A DNA stretch of 64,000 nucleotides from Pseudocercospora fijiensis CIRAD86 (GCF_000340215.1 NW_006921550.1:529923-593922), one strand, 5' to 3'. Positions 43,387 to 55,669 are shown, counted from the first letter of the stretch. Made by a program: numbers and translations. Notes: a model not told the origin generated them from the sequence alone.

Positions 43387-45543
43387 CCAATCTCGAGCTA
43401 TATTATAAATAATAGGTAGTCTATACTCTATACTTCTATAATAATCTTCTAGTAAATTTCTATTATTTCTATCTTTCGGTACTCTAGGCTCGGATAAGTA
43501 GGTCTCTAACTCGTCCGTTTCTAATCGTACTTTATTATCTTTAATATAGAATTCGTCGTCGTCGCTATCGTTATTATTCGTTCTAGAACTACTAGCAACC
43601 GTAACTTGCGATTCGTTATAAATATCTGTACGGCCTCTAGTATTATTATACTCGCTTTTATAACTATTATATATTTCTCTTAGGTAATCTTTTACTTCGT
43701 CTATTATAATAGAGCTAAAGTTAAGTGGATGACTTTCTAAAACTTGTAACTTAAAACACGGATTTAGAACCGTTATAACTAGTAAGTCTTTTAGTTTATT
43801 AAATGTAACTGTTTTACTATTACTATCTAAAACGGTCGTATCTTTAATAGGATAATACTCTAAGGCTTTTGTAATAGCCTGTTCTACTCCGTATTTTAGA
43901 AACGGATTAGCTTTAACACTAGGGTTTTTTAAGGTCTTTTCTAAACTCCTTATAATTTTAAATATTTCTAATATAGTCTTTGATATAGTCTCGTAGTCTC
44001 GGGCTTGAAATAGCTTAGTAGGATGTTTAAATATCTCTAGAATATCTCTTAATATAATAAGATAGTCGAACTCTTCGTTACTAATAGTAAAATTATCTAT
44101 ATTTAAGCTACGTCTCTGTTTATTAGGTAATCTAGTAGCGGTATCTAAGACTTTATTAATTTCACTAAAATGATATATTATACTAGTAATCATATTATAT
44201 TTAGATAGCTATCTAGTAACATTATCGCCTTTAAGCCTCTCGGAACCTCCTTTAGTATTATATAGCTTTTTATTCTCTTTTACTACTCGACTAAAAGTGT
44301 TTTTTAGAAAGTGATTTGTTTTAAAAGCTCTAATAATCTTTCGTAAGTTATTAGGTAGTATTTTCATACTAGAAGTAAAAGAATAAGTAGGATTATTTTT
44401 AATTATATTATCTATAGTATTTATAAAGGCTTTACTTGTATTAGGTATAAAAAAGCAATATAATAGAATAGAGTTACTTATTAAATTAATGATATGTGCT
44501 ACGCACCTTATATCTACGATATAATTACCCCATTGCTGTTTATATTCGGATTTAATTTGTGAAACTAAGGTATTAATAGGGCTAGCGTTATCCCTAGTTA
44601 CTCCTAGAATCCTATTTCTAATACTATATTGTTGAAGTAGGCTATCTAATTCTTTAAATAAAAAATCTCCGGTATAGGACGTAGCGCTATTTAATACTTC
44701 AAATCCGATTAAATAACTCTCTAATTTAAATTTTTTATTTATAAAATGTAAGGTAATACCTAAATAATCGTTACTATTATTAGGAGAGTTCCATTCGTCG
44801 AAGGTTAACGAGAATCTACTAGTATTTTTATTTACAATTCGTATACATTTCTCAATTTCCTTATTATAAAAAGTATTAAAAGCTTTAGTAATAAGATATC
44901 TAGAAGGTAGCTCGTCTATTTCACTATTTAAATAATTTAGTAGGTTAAAAAAGCTCTTACTTTGAACTATAGTAAATGGCTCGTTATTATTAATAATAAA
45001 TAGTAATAGTAATCTTGTAAATTCGTCGGTATTAAATAAACTATAACTTTTTCGCTTTCTAAGATTAGGTACTGTCTCTATACTTAGATGCTTATCTAAA
45101 GTAGTCTGACTATTATTTGAAGTATTATTATCGTTATTATCGCTATTATAATCGGAATCCTTAGACGTAAGTATATCTTTATGTTTTTGACTATAGTGGT
45201 TATATAGATTACTCGTGTTAAAAGGCCAGGTTCTATTCTTATAGATATAATTATATATAGTACAAGAAATTGTAAAGGTCCGTACTTTATTTTCAATATA
45301 GGGATCTAAAGTATAAGTAAAAAGCCGTTCCCTAATAGGAGGCGGCGCGTCTTTAAGCGCCGGTAATTTAGCGTCCGGGGTATTAAAATTAAATCTAGGA
45401 GGCATATTTAAGACAATTATTAAGATTTATAATTATTCTAGGTATAAGATATTATATATATATAAAGACTAATAGAATAATAAATGATAGTTTTTTTTAA
45501 TATTAGTAGTATATAAGAGTTAAGTATATAGTAGAGTATATAG

Positions 45544-46670
45544 ATAGATAGATATTTCATTTGCCTATTATAGTGCCTTTCGGCCTATATAGGTCTGTTT
45601 CTATATATTGTTTTAGGTAGGAAACCAACTTAGTTAGTAAAAACCTCCTTCCTATCCTATTTATAAGTATTGATCTTCTTCGTTTCCTTATTTTCCTTCC
45701 TCTAGGGTATACTAGTATTATAGTTGTTACCCTCTAACTACCTTGCCTACTACCCTGCCCTTCTTTCCCTCTCTTCTTCCCTCCTTCTTATCTACTCCTC
45801 GGTTTCCTTTACTAGTACGAATTGTTATATAAATCCCTATTTAATAATCTACTTTACTATCCTCTTTAGGTCTTCTTTACTCTAGATTAGCTTATCGTAT
45901 TCCCTTTCTATTGCTTTTAGTCTCTAATCACTTCTGCCTTCTAACTATTAAAGGTAGACTAGCAGTATATACTTAGGATTCTAAGATTAGTAGCTATATT
46001 AGCAAGCTCTGCTTTTAATTCCTAGGACGTTTCTTCTAAATAGGTAAGATCTGAGTCTAATGTATTTAGATCTGATTTAGATAGCTAGGCTTGCCTCGGC
46101 CCTATTTAGGTCCTTATAGAGCTAGTAGTTGTATTGACTAAATTTAATTAGTGCCTTTAGGGTTCCTAGTCTAACTTGTGTTTTATTCTATTCCTACTCC
46201 TATAGGTATCTAGTAATTGATTCTACTAGGCTTTGTTTCTCTCCCTTTAGCTTGTCTTCCTTTAGCCTTATATTTAGTCCCTAAAGCTCTTTCTCTAGCA
46301 TTTCTCTTATTAAGACTCTATATTGCTCTAGGTCTTTGACTTTCTAGGGAGTTATTTATAGTCTATCTCGCCTCCTAGTCCTAATATACTAGGCTTTTAT
46401 CTTGTCTATTACCTTTTAGATAGTCTATTAGGCTAGGTATTCTATTGTCTTTGCTATATATTAGTGTCTTAGTCCCTTGAAGTATTATTTAACTAGTAGG
46501 ATCCCTAATTCTATTTCTACTACCCTTATTAGTATAGTTTTGTATGCTCCTAGGATTTTCTTTAGGCTTTAGGTTTAGGACCTACTAATTGGTTGCTTAA
46601 TCCTCTTTAGTGTTTTCTCTTAGGCTGTCTATATCTATACTCTATATAGCATTGCTAGCTTAATAATTGC
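45544..46670 (-). mobile_element. Tad1-like LINE, copy 2, 3' part
   Basis: Collinear with 38495-39620 of copy 1, from the GATA tail and ATTTCATTTGCCT through the 3' region and the end of ORF2. Differences are almost all transitions, chiefly TG/TA and CA/TA pairs. It lies directly upstream of the hAT transposase start. The copy is cut at 46670 by the 17-kb hAT element and resumes at 63683. Confidence 0.9.
46663..46670. repeat. 8-bp target-site duplication, left
   Basis: ATAATTGC, repeated at 63675-63682 just outside the other inverted repeat. Confidence 0.88.
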
Positions 46671-46800
46671 TAGACCCCGCAGTGGTTCGGTTTCCGAACC
46701 ACTAAACGTATATAGTTTGGTTTCTTAGCGGCGAACCAGCTCCCTAGTTCCGGTTTGGTTTTTTCGAACTATATAGATTCCTAGTTTGAACTAGAGACTG

Positions 46801-47105
46801 TATTAGTTTTACTACAAGGACACTCTTATTCGACTGCCGGCTACGATTGCCGGCTATAATAGTAACTCTGTTATATTTACTACGCTCTTTTGCCGTTGCT
46901 AGGGCGTGGTTGCCGTTGCTAGGGCGTGGTTTTGCTACAAGGACACTCTTATTCGACTGCCGGCTACGATTGCCGGCCATAATAGTTACTAGGTTGTATT
47001 TACTACGCTTTATTACCGTTGCTAGGGCGTAGTTGCCGTTGCTAGGGCGTAGTTGCCGTTGCTAGGGCGTAGTTACTATTGCCGGGGCGTAGTTGCCGTA
47101 GTTGC
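46801..47105. repeat. Subterminal tandem repeats of the hAT element
   Basis: A unit of about 127 bp (TACAAGGACACTCTTATTCG ... GCCGTTGCTAGGGCG) occurs twice (from about 46811 and 46937). A 20-bp subunit GCCGTTGCTAGGGCGTAGTT then recurs several times to 47100. Subterminal arrays like this commonly bind hAT transposases. Here that role is inference. Confidence 0.8.
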
Positions 47106-47289
47106 GAAAGCTTACCTATATAACGTTACGTAGGCGGCAATAATTAGGGCTTCGCGATATTCTTACACTTTCAACTTCTTCCTCTATACCTATACCGATA
47201 ATAACTACTATACGCTGCGCCCCCGCCCCTTTCCCTTATAATAGCAAGAGAGAAGCGCGCCGCGCGCTAAACAAAAGATAGAACTAAAG

Positions 47290-48630
47290 ACCGCGAGTTT
47301 GTTTTACCTAAGCGTCTAACTAAAAAGCGTAAGACTAAAGAGGAGTACTCTACGAAGAAGAATTCCGTACGAGACCGCGAGAGAAAGGACAAGATAGATA
47401 AGGATAAAAAAGCTAAGGATAAGAGAAGAAAGGCGCGGAATAAGGCATTCTATCGATAGCTAGCGCCTATAGAAAAAAGTAAAGGTTAGAATAAGAAGAC
47501 AACCTAAGAGAAGGCTAAGAGGAGGAAAGAATTGCGGCTAGTTTTCGAGCGTATAGTTCTAGTAGCGTAAGTCAATCTAGCTAGCGGCCGTAGCTAGCAG
47601 CTATAGCCGGCAGCCGTAGCCGGCAGCTATAGCCGGCATATTTTTCTTTAATACGTTAACTAATAGCATTTAGACCTATAGTCGCTACCTCTATCGATAC
47701 GACCGATAGTAACGGAGATGTTTAGATAGCCGAGAACAACAATACTAGAGTTTAGGATGCCGCGATAGAGCTTAATACTACGAATAAAGGAACTGAAAAA
47801 AGCGAGGAGATACTATACGTCGATCTAGTAACAGGTACAGTCTTAGGGCCTAACGCTATAGACGATAAGCGCTAGGAGTAGATCGAGTATAGTTAAAGAG
47901 ACGAGATACTAGTAAAGGGCTAAGGTATAAGTCCTATTAATCTAGAAAATTATAGTTAAAGCTACTACGAAAAGCTAGCAAGGATTAGAATCGAGACTAG
48001 TCGTCTTTATATCCTCGATATAGAGTAGAAGTTTCTTTATTAGTATTAGAGCGAAGCCTTTACGTCTATAAAGGCAAAGTAGCTTACGATTAATGCGATC
48101 GGGGCTAGGTATCTAGGGACGGCAGAAGTATTACTATAGGAGGAAGGGGTATAGGTAATTATTCTATACTCGGTATATATAGCCGGCGTTCGTAGCCGGT
48201 AGATACTAATAGTTAAACAGAAAGCGTTTCTCGAAGGTAGAGTGCTACTACTATATAAAATCTTTACTAAGGTAGAGAGGGCTTATATCCGGAATCTAAG
48301 CTGCTAGTAGGATGGGTTAGCGTTAGAATTCTCTGAATCTCTATATAAGCCTCCGAAGGATTACCTATTTTAGCGATACGGCTTTATCTCGACTACTCCG
48401 TAGGTACCCGAAGAAGCTCGAGCGCTCTTTAAGGTCTTTACTAAGAAGCGGAAGGAGTTCGAGGATTAGGATTAGTTAATAGAGCTATTAGTTAGTCTTA
48501 GGTTTCGTAGTTAAACTCGGCCTAAGCATTTACTTATCGAGTGTTTTATACCGAAAGAGGATAGATTGAGACTGAAAACGAGCTTAGATTCGTTAGGTAT
48601 AGTAGCTCGGTTCCGTTAGTAGGAGAGAGC
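47290..48630 (+). pseudogene. Unknown RIP-damaged cargo gene 1 of the hAT element
   Basis: A basic first exon (KRLTKKRKTKEEYSTKKNSV, then lysine/arginine-rich) runs to 47566. It is followed by an intron 47567-47673 with GTAAGT donor, TTAACTAAT branch and TTTAG acceptor. The second exon continues as a long frame broken only by TAG/TAA, with recognisable protein-like text (SLYKPPKDYLF, LIECFIPKEDRLRLK). I do not recognise a family. It could be an N-terminal part of the transposase or an independent gene. The intron contains several CCGGC motifs. Confidence 0.4.
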
Positions 48631-48653
48631 CGCCGTATAGAAGGCAAAATTCA

Positions 48654-48775
48654 GGTAGTTAGGGTAGCTAGGAAAGAAATTCTAGTAGTTAGGCTAGCTA
48701 GGGTAGCTAGGAAAGAAAATCTAGTAGTTAGGTAGCTAGGAAACAAAAAAAAAAGGTAGCTAGCTATTTACTACC
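48654..48775. repeat. Short tandem repeat (GTAGCTAGGAAAGAAA type)
   Basis: About three imperfect copies of a 30-50 bp unit containing TAGGGTAGCTAGGAAAGAAA and TCTAGTAGTTAGG, between cargo gene 1 and the transposase. Confidence 0.7.
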
Positions 48776-48949
48776 TAGCTGTTCCTAACGATACGATACT
48801 ATAAAAGAAAGGGTGTTTCTCTATAGCTACTAGTATACATCTACTACTCCTAAGTCCTTACCTTACCGTACGAAACCTTAAAACATACCGACCGACATTG
48901 TATATATACTAGGCGCTATACTAGGAAGGGTAATAACGAAACGATAGTC

Positions 48950-51900
48950 GAAACAGTCTAGTATACGAGCGAGATTGCGACAACGTCGAGAGGAGGTCGT
49001 ATACTTACCTTCGAGCCTATCGAGTCCTAGACGACGATTAGGGCTAGATTTATCCTCTCCGAATCCTAGTAGTAGGAATTTATTATAGGGTACTACTACC
49101 TAGTCCTTACCTTTACGGAGTTTAAGTAGAAGGTTGTTCGGAGATATAAGAACATCGAGTATTAACCTAGAAATCTTCGAAAAGGCTAGCTAGGCGTATC
49201 TTTAGAAACCCGAGTATATAGAGCAGTTTAATTAATAGGTCTATAAGATATAGTTCCCTTTATACTTACGTTCGAAGGAGTATAAACTCCGGAAGTACTC
49301 GATACGATAGGGGAGTAAGGAGCGAACGGATACATTCTAGAAGTTCTTTATAAAGGGGGCATTGTACCGTTATACGACTTCTCGACTTAAAGGTTAACTA
49401 GTAATTGTCTACAACTTCTACGGTTCAATCTTAAAATACCCGAAACTAGGGGATAGGAACTTATCGCCTACGAACTATCTCTATTCTAAACGGTATCGGG
49501 AATCTTAAAGAGAGAGGAGAGTTAATATAGATATAGCGTTCTAGAAAGAGGTATATCTTCTAAAATGCCGGCTATAGCTACCGGCTATAGCTGCCGGCTA
49601 TAGATTCCGGCTACCTAAATTAACCGTAGAGATCTAGCTAATTATTATAGGCTACGCTTAAGGAAGCTCTAGGATTAAAGGCTACCGATTTCTCCCCCGA
49701 AGACTTTAAGTAACTAGCAAACGAAATGCTAGCTATAAACGGTCTTCTAGAAGACTTCTACGAAAGGGAGTCTATATAGAAGATATACCTATATCTTATA
49801 AACTACCCTCCCCTATTTCTCGGCGCGACAACCTAGCGTATTATATTCGAAAAGAATAAAGAGGCTACGTTAGACGATATTCGGGAGATCCTCCGTAATA
49901 CTCGCCGAGTAGCTATTACTATCGATAGCTAGTTAAGCCGGACTATAAGAGCCTCCTTCCTCTCGATTATACTATACTTTATCAATTCGGATTAGAAACT
50001 CTAGGAACTTATAATCGGATTCCCTAAAATTCTAGGTTCCTATACTAGTAAGGATATAGCGAAGCTTATCTATACGGCAATAGATAGGGTTAGCGTAATA
50101 ACGAAACTAATCTCAATTACTGCGGATAACGCTAGTAATAATCGAACATTGTATAAGGCGTTATATATACAATTCACTCGCATATATCTTTAAAATTACT
50201 AATTATATCGATAGGGTCGAGTACGTAGAGGAGATTATAAGGTCTATAATCTAGCTTAATCTTCCGAATATTAAGCTCGCTACGATTCCGGATACGTACG
50301 ACAATACGTACGATAATAACGATAAAGAGGAGCCTATTAATAGCCCTAGCCCTATTAAATCGGAGCCGACGTCGTTGCTAGTTGCATCCCTATAGAAGTT
50401 TCCTTACCTCGCTTATATAGTTTAAATCGCGATCCGAGCCCTCTTTGAGACGCTTAAAATTGCACTATTAAACAACGACTAATAGAAGATCCTAGATAAG
50501 GATAAAGCAAAGTCGAAAGTCGAGAAACTTATTATAGTAATAAGACGGGATAAGGTAGAGAGCCTCGCTCTCGTTTTATATAAGGTATAACTTTTATCCG
50601 TAGCCGGCACCTATAGCCGGCAACCTAGTATAGTTCTAACTCTTTTTCTCTAGCTTCGTCGTCTAGCAATATATACGAACTCGAGCTTATAGAGATATAA
50701 CCGATTCGAGGCTATTTAAAAGAACCTAATCGAGCGCCCTAAAACCGATGCCTAGAATATCGTATAGAATAAGCGATAGCAAAAGCGGCCTCCTTAGCGC
50801 CTACTCCGTTTTACCTAAGACGTTAAGACCCGGTTCGATTCGACTTTCTATATAGTTACGAGGGGATGTACTTTACGTACCGCTCTCGAGATCTATTAGA
50901 GTTCCGAGGGTATTAAGTAGCTCGGCCTTACCGCCGCCGAATAGCGCTAAGTAGAGTATCTCGTCGATATTAGTAAGTATTACGCGAAGGTTACTACTAC
51001 GATTAGAAGAACCCGAGGACCGACGATCTACCTTATCTTTATGTACTATAACTAGCTCTTTAACGAGCTCGAGGAAACCGTAGCTAAGCTAGCTAAGAAG
51101 AGCGTTCCCTAGAAAGTAGCTATAACGAAAGCTATAGACACCTCCTATACTAAGTTATATAAATATTATAGTGCTACCTTTAACTCGTTCGGGGATATCT
51201 ATAGCGTTACGTGCTTGCTTAACCCGGTAGAAAAGGATATATACTAGCAGAGGCCGGAATAGAAGGCGGACGAGGTATAGCCGAAGTATTACTAGACTAT
51301 TCTAGAAAAGATGTTCTACGAGTATCGGAAAGAAACTAGTCTAAATACAGCTTCTATAAAGAAAAAGAAGGTTTAGAAGGCTCCGATATTATACCTGTTT
51401 TATAGGTAGGAAGTAGAGGTAGAAGAGGAAGCAACTACTAAAGTAAATAAGGAAGAGTTCGATCTCTATCGGCGCGCGAGTAAGTATAAACCCGTAGGCT
51501 CGGAAAGAGGGCTAATAATCTCTAGATCTTACCGGTCTTCTAAACGAATTCAGAGACGATATTCTCGCTATATAGTAGCGGTTAGAGCCTAAGTTTCTAA
51601 CGATAGCGTCGGTCGCTCGGGACGTCCTCGCTATCCCGAGCGTAGGTATAGGCTATAAGAGGTCTTTTAGTATCGCTCGTTACTAGGGCCGCTTTAATCG
51701 AACATACTCGCCTACTACCTTCGAATCTATTATAGTATTCCGATACTATCTCCTCTACTAGAATCGCTAAGGTAGGTTACTAAAGATTATACTAAAGGAG
51801 TTAATCGAGGAATTAGAAAACCTTAAGATCGAAGAAACCTAGGAGCGCGAAGAGAATACGAAATTTAGTCTAAGCGAAACCCTAATTAGCGATAACGAAG

Positions 51901-51960
51901 AGGAGGAAGGCGGAGGTAGAAGGCGATACCGGGTCGAGAAGCGGAAACGTATATAGGCTT
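48950..51960 (+). pseudogene. hAT transposase of the 17-kb element, RIP-damaged
   Basis: Plus-strand frames broken mainly by TAG at Trp/Gln positions. Landmarks in order: a possible BED-region block near 49.0-49.2 kb; RRVAITIDS-LSRTIRASFL (about 49900-49950); LIIGFPKILGSYTSKDIA (about 50010-50060) and ITADNASNN (about 50118-50145), the hAT catalytic-core hallmarks; then a C-terminal block with SVARDVLAIPSVGIG (about 51608-51655), equivalent to the hAT dimerisation motif. Several intron-like CCGGC-rich gaps (49565-49612, 50597-50625) separate exons. It belongs to the same superfamily as the split gene at 38-45 kb, but the two proteins are clearly different. No intact copy exists in the window. 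Confidence 0.8.
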
Positions 51961-52312
51961 AGAGTAGCTTTAAGGAGACGAAGCGTTTACGTATAAGGTA
52001 ATATAGCCGGCGTATATAGCCGGCATATATCCGAAATGTGTTTCGAATTCCTAGGACCTAAACAGACTAGTTGCTATAGCAACCGACCCCGCTTACCTAC
52101 GGACTATTTCTAATTCTCTATTCGCTCTTCCTCTCCTTCTTCCCTTTCCCTATATTCTTAAAGACAAACATACCTTAAGGATTCGGCTCTTCGGGCCTTC
52201 CTAAGCCGGCTGCCTCCCCTTCCTTAAGCTACTATCCTTTATTCGAATCTAACGATAACCTAATAAGGCGGTTTAATAGAAGACTATTTATTCTAGAAGG
52301 TAAGAAGCATTA

Positions 52313-52954
52313 ATGTCTCCCTACGATTATATACTTATTAATTTTCTAGGTCCTACCGATATACCCTCGTCGCCTAAACGCGTAGATAAATATCTTTAGA
52401 GGCTAAAGGGCAAGGGTAAAGCAAGCTAAGTATAGGGAGACCGTAGCGAGAACGAGATATCGGAAGAGCAAGGCTCTCCGTAGTATATACGAAGGAAGGG
52501 GGTTCCTTAGAAAACAGTACCGAAAAACAAGAAGGCTATAGGTAGATAGGAGAAGGCTAAAAAGAGTAGGCGGACGAAGACTATCGCGAAGAAAAGTTAT
52601 CTTTCTATTAAAAGAAAGGGAATAAGGCAGGACTCGACGATAAAGAAGCGGCGCTTTAAACTAGGTACTATTGCCCTTCGCTAGATCCGGCTTTTCTAAA
52701 ATAAAAGAGGGACCGAGCTTTTAATCCCTAAGACTCCCTTCTAGCGACTCGTCCGAGAAATTATATTAGATTTTCGGTCTAGTATACGATTTACGGCTAA
52801 GGCGATTAGTACTCTTTAGGAAGCTACGGAGGCATTTCTCGTAACCGAGCTTAAGCTTTTAAACCTCCTTGCTATCTATACGAAGCGGGTTACTCTTTAA
52901 AATAAAGATATACAGCTTCTAGCTAAAATTCGGCGTCGGTTTATAGCGGATTAG
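52313..52954 (+). pseudogene. Histone H3-fold gene A (CENP-A-like), RIP-damaged
   Basis: From an ATG at 52313 one frame reaches a stop at 52952-52954, 213 codons, with internal TAG/TAA at likely Trp/Gln codons. The first 114 residues are a basic, Lys/Arg-rich tail with no clear H3-tail motif. The last 100 are an H3 fold: KLGTIALR (H3 PGTVALR), GTELLIPKTPF (STELLIRKLPF), RLVREI, DFRSSIRF, EATEAFLV, LLAIYTKRVTL and NKDIQLLAKIR (PKDIQLARRIR). The long tail, EAFLV instead of EAYLV, RVTL instead of RVTI, and a two-residue insertion before GTELLI recall centromeric CENP-A variants. The gene lies between the transposase and the Gypsy insertion in the 17-kb hAT. An in-frame open stretch continues after the stop at 53042. 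Confidence 0.82.
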
Positions 52955-53041
52955 TTAGAAATTGTATTTAGTCGTTAGATTAACCTAGGAGGAGGCCTAT
53001 TTTCGTATCCTTTTGCCGGCTATAGGTGCCGGCTACATTTC

Positions 53042-53440
53042 TGATTTTATCTCCGCGCCGTCCCTAAATCTAAGGTACGAAGTAGAAACCTAGCGCTCTA
53101 TATTTACCCGGCTCTTATAGAGACGAGCTATATTTAGATTAGTTTCTTCGTATATCGCGACCTAGCGGGTAGTAAGCGAAAGGGCGATAGAACGTTTATA
53201 ATACGTCTCTATTTAGACCTAAAATATAAAGGTCCTAAGGAGCCCTAGCATCCTAACTATAAGGAGATTCTTTAGTATTAGTACTTTAATCCTCTGTACT
53301 ACGAGGCAGATAGCAAGCCTACGAGAGAGAAACTTTAACGAGAAATTCTCTATAATACGTAGCGCTATTATATAGCTATAGATACGCACTAAGTCCGGCA
53401 ACTCGAAGAAGAATTAAGACAGCGTATTAGCGACTAAGGA
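53042..53440 (+). pseudogene. Unrecognised RIP-damaged frame downstream of H3-like gene A
   Basis: The same plus frame as gene A carries protein-like text with TAG/TAA mainly at probable Trp/Gln codons: LRAVPKSKVRSRNLALYIYP, RTFIIRLYLDLKYKGPKEP, YFNPLYYEADSKPTREKL, then QLEEELRQRISD and a stop. A CCGGC-rich spacer (52985-53040) separates it from the H3 fold and resembles the introns of this element. It may be a C-terminal exon of gene A or a separate gene. No family recognised. Confidence 0.35.
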
Positions 53441-53705
53441 GGAGATCGATAGTATACTAGTAGAGTCGAGGTCTTATAAGCGAAGCATAAGATAATATAG
53501 GCTCTTAGTCGTATAGAGTAACGTACTATATAAATAACTAGGCGTACTACTCTTATTTACTTACGACCTATATCCTAGGATACTCTTATCGTACTTTTTA
53601 TACTCTTTTCTAATACCTTACCTATAATCGCTCCGCGACAACCGAGTAAATATAAGCTATAGGATTTCCGCTCGGTACCTTAGCCTTCGAGATACGGCGG
53701 AGTTG
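53346..53705. repeat. Tandem duplication of about 360 bp, unit 1
   Basis: Begins ATTCTCTATAATACGTAGCG and ends at CGGAGTTG. Unit 2 starts with the same sequence at 53706 and is split by the Gypsy insertion, continuing at 60866-61106. Confidence 0.85.
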
Positions 53706-53823
53706 ATTCTCTATAATACGTAGCGCTATTATATAGCTACAGATACGCACTAAGTCCGGCAACTCGAAGAAGATTTAAGACAGCGACCGAGCAGGAGAAT
53801 AATAGTATATTAGTAGAGTCGAG

Positions 53824-54021
53824 TGTTAGGACTAAAGAGGTTACACGTAATTAGTATGTGACTAGGCTCGAGTGAAGCTAGGGTCTTAATGCCTTAGGCA
53901 GGGCTTGGCGCTTGGCGTTAGGCTAACTAGCCTGCCTTCCTCCCTCTTCTCTTAGATCTCTATCGAATACTACCTGTACCCACTACTACCCTATCTACCT
54001 ACTAATATAACCCTTCTTACA
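53824..54021 (+). repeat. Gypsy 5' LTR
   Basis: 198 bp, TG...CA ends, preceded by TCGAG. It contains the internal sequence ATCGAATACTA at 53962-53972, complementary to the adjacent primer-binding site. Confidence 0.92.
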
Positions 54022-54032
54022 TAGTATTCGAT
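54022..54032 (+). other. Self-priming primer-binding site
   Basis: TAGTATTCGAT directly follows the 5' LTR and is the exact complement of ATCGAATACTA inside the LTR (53962-53972). This is the arrangement of Tf1/sushi-type elements that prime with their own RNA 5' end rather than a tRNA. Confidence 0.72.
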
Positions 54033-54239
54033 CTACCCTTTAAGGGCAGCAGCTAGATAGTCCTTATTTCAAGCTTTTAGCGGTATAGCTACGAATAAGA
54101 CTAATCTAACTATATTGCGCCCGAAGAACGGGACCTATATATACTACTCTATCGAAGCAACCGTACCAATTATTAAGCAAGGCCTTCTATACGGCCTACT
54201 ATACTAAGTTAATCGTACTAGACCGATATCTACTAATTC

Positions 54240-55640
54240 CGCTACATCCGCATCTTAGGGGCTAACAATACATTATTAGTGTTACCCCCTATTACAATAG
54301 CCGGTTTATTACGAAACAACAACCGTGCTACCGCTAGCAGCGCTAGCAACGACAACGCTAGTAGCACAGCGCCTACTAAAGTGCCTACTAAGGTTCCTAC
54401 TAAAGTGCCTCCTGCTAAAGGGCCTGCTACTAAGCCTGCTAAAGAAGAACCTGTAATTCCAGGTAACGATCTAGAATTGCCTGTTAATGACATTCTTAAC
54501 AACATTGTCAATCGACGATATAGCTAGCTAGCCTTTAGGCCCTAGCTAGTAGCGAGACTTTAAGAAGCTACCTAAAATAGGCTTACTGCCTTGCGCTAAG
54601 AACAATAGCTAAAGGATAATCTCCTCGAAATTCGCCGCCTTTAGGAGGCCCTAACAACTAATACTAAGCCGATAGTAGGGCCTTCCTTACTATCAGTCCT
54701 AGTCTAGAAGAAGGATGCTAAACTTAAGGACTGTACCGTATTTAATAGCTCTAGCCGCAAGCAGTACAATGATTATATACGTGACTATAAGCTTAACTAA
54801 CGAAATGCACTAAGGGCCCTGCTAGACGACTATTCGCTAGTCGTCTATGCTATGCAATACATTAATAGAGACCTAAAGCGTACCTAGGATAACCACTTTG
54901 ACTCCCTTACTGATTAGACCGCTGTTTAGTAGCAAACCTACAAAACCATTATGCTAGACACCCTTAGAAACCCTATACTAAGGCAACAATACGCTTAGGA
55001 CTAGTACCTTCGGGCTAAGTAAAAGACTGATCAATCAGCCCGTTTATTTAAGGCCTATTTAAAGACCCTCGAAGACGATTTGCTAGCTAAGACCGACTCT
55101 ATCTAGATTTCCGAAACACGCCCTAAATTGCGATAGGAATTAGTCCTTGAATTAGACCGCCGTCGCGTGTTCGAATAGACTAATCTTACACGCATTCAAT
55201 TCATAGTCGAAGTCGAAACTGCTAAACGAGCTGTCTAGCTCTAGCAACGACTAGAATTAAGGATCCGACCTACTAACAACCGTAGCAACCGTAGCCGCGG
55301 AGGAAACTAAGGTTCCTACTAAGACAACAATGCTAACAATAGGAATAGTAACAACGACCGTAGTAGAAGCCGTAGCCGGCGGCTATATAGAGGAGGCCGT
55401 AATAGGGGCCGTAGAAGGGGCTCGTATCCCTATAGTACTAATCGCTCGGCTAACAATAGCGGCAACAGCTACAGCAATCCCCTAACCGGACTAAAGTGCT
55501 TCAATTGTGATAGTACTAGCTATCTACTAGGCTAATGCGACAAACCTAAGGACTAGGCCCGAATCGACCGTACTGCCGCTAAATACCGAAAGCACCTTTT
55601 AGCAGCTAACGCTATCCCTATAGGCCAACCTTCGAAAAAA
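54240..55640 (+). pseudogene. Gypsy gag region
   Basis: Plus-strand frames with a repetitive Ala/Lys/Pro/Val segment (TKVPTKVPTKVPPAKGPATK, 54378-54437), a capsid-like helical region, a basic Arg/Ser/Asn stretch (55300-55480) and a zinc knuckle CFNCDSTSYLLG-CDKP near 55505. Interrupted by TAG at Trp codons. Confidence 0.75.
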
Positions 55641-55669
55641 GAGTAAGCGCCGCACTAACTGTTAGCCTC

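Larger units (their letters stand above)
38113..45405 (-). pseudogene. hAT transposase gene, split by a LINE insertion
   Basis: The minus-strand coding region is in three blocks. Block 1 (45405-44209) starts MPPRFNFNTPDAKLP and includes a BED-like zinc-finger region, TFDEWNSPNNSNDYLGITLH and GVTRDNASP, the usual hAT catalytic-core landmarks. Block 2 (44193-43387) continues the same protein after a TAG and ends NIARDWLSILAT. Block 3 (38490-38113), after the LINE, resumes SVPSESQFSIAVDILTKKRN, the hAT C-terminal dimerisation motif, and ends after an acidic tail. Joined across the 19-bp duplication, the sequence reads through the conserved A-R-D-x-L-S-I-x-A-T-S-V-P-S-E motif. Total coding is close to 800 codons. 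Stops and the LINE make it non-functional here. Terminal inverted repeats were not identified. Confidence 0.85.

Noticed and set aside
46744..46980. 78-codon minus frame and 61-codon plus frame near the left TIR
   Set aside because: Both are translations of the subterminal tandem repeats.
54242..54511. 89-codon minus frame in the Gypsy gag region
   Set aside because: Antisense of the repetitive TKVP gag segment.
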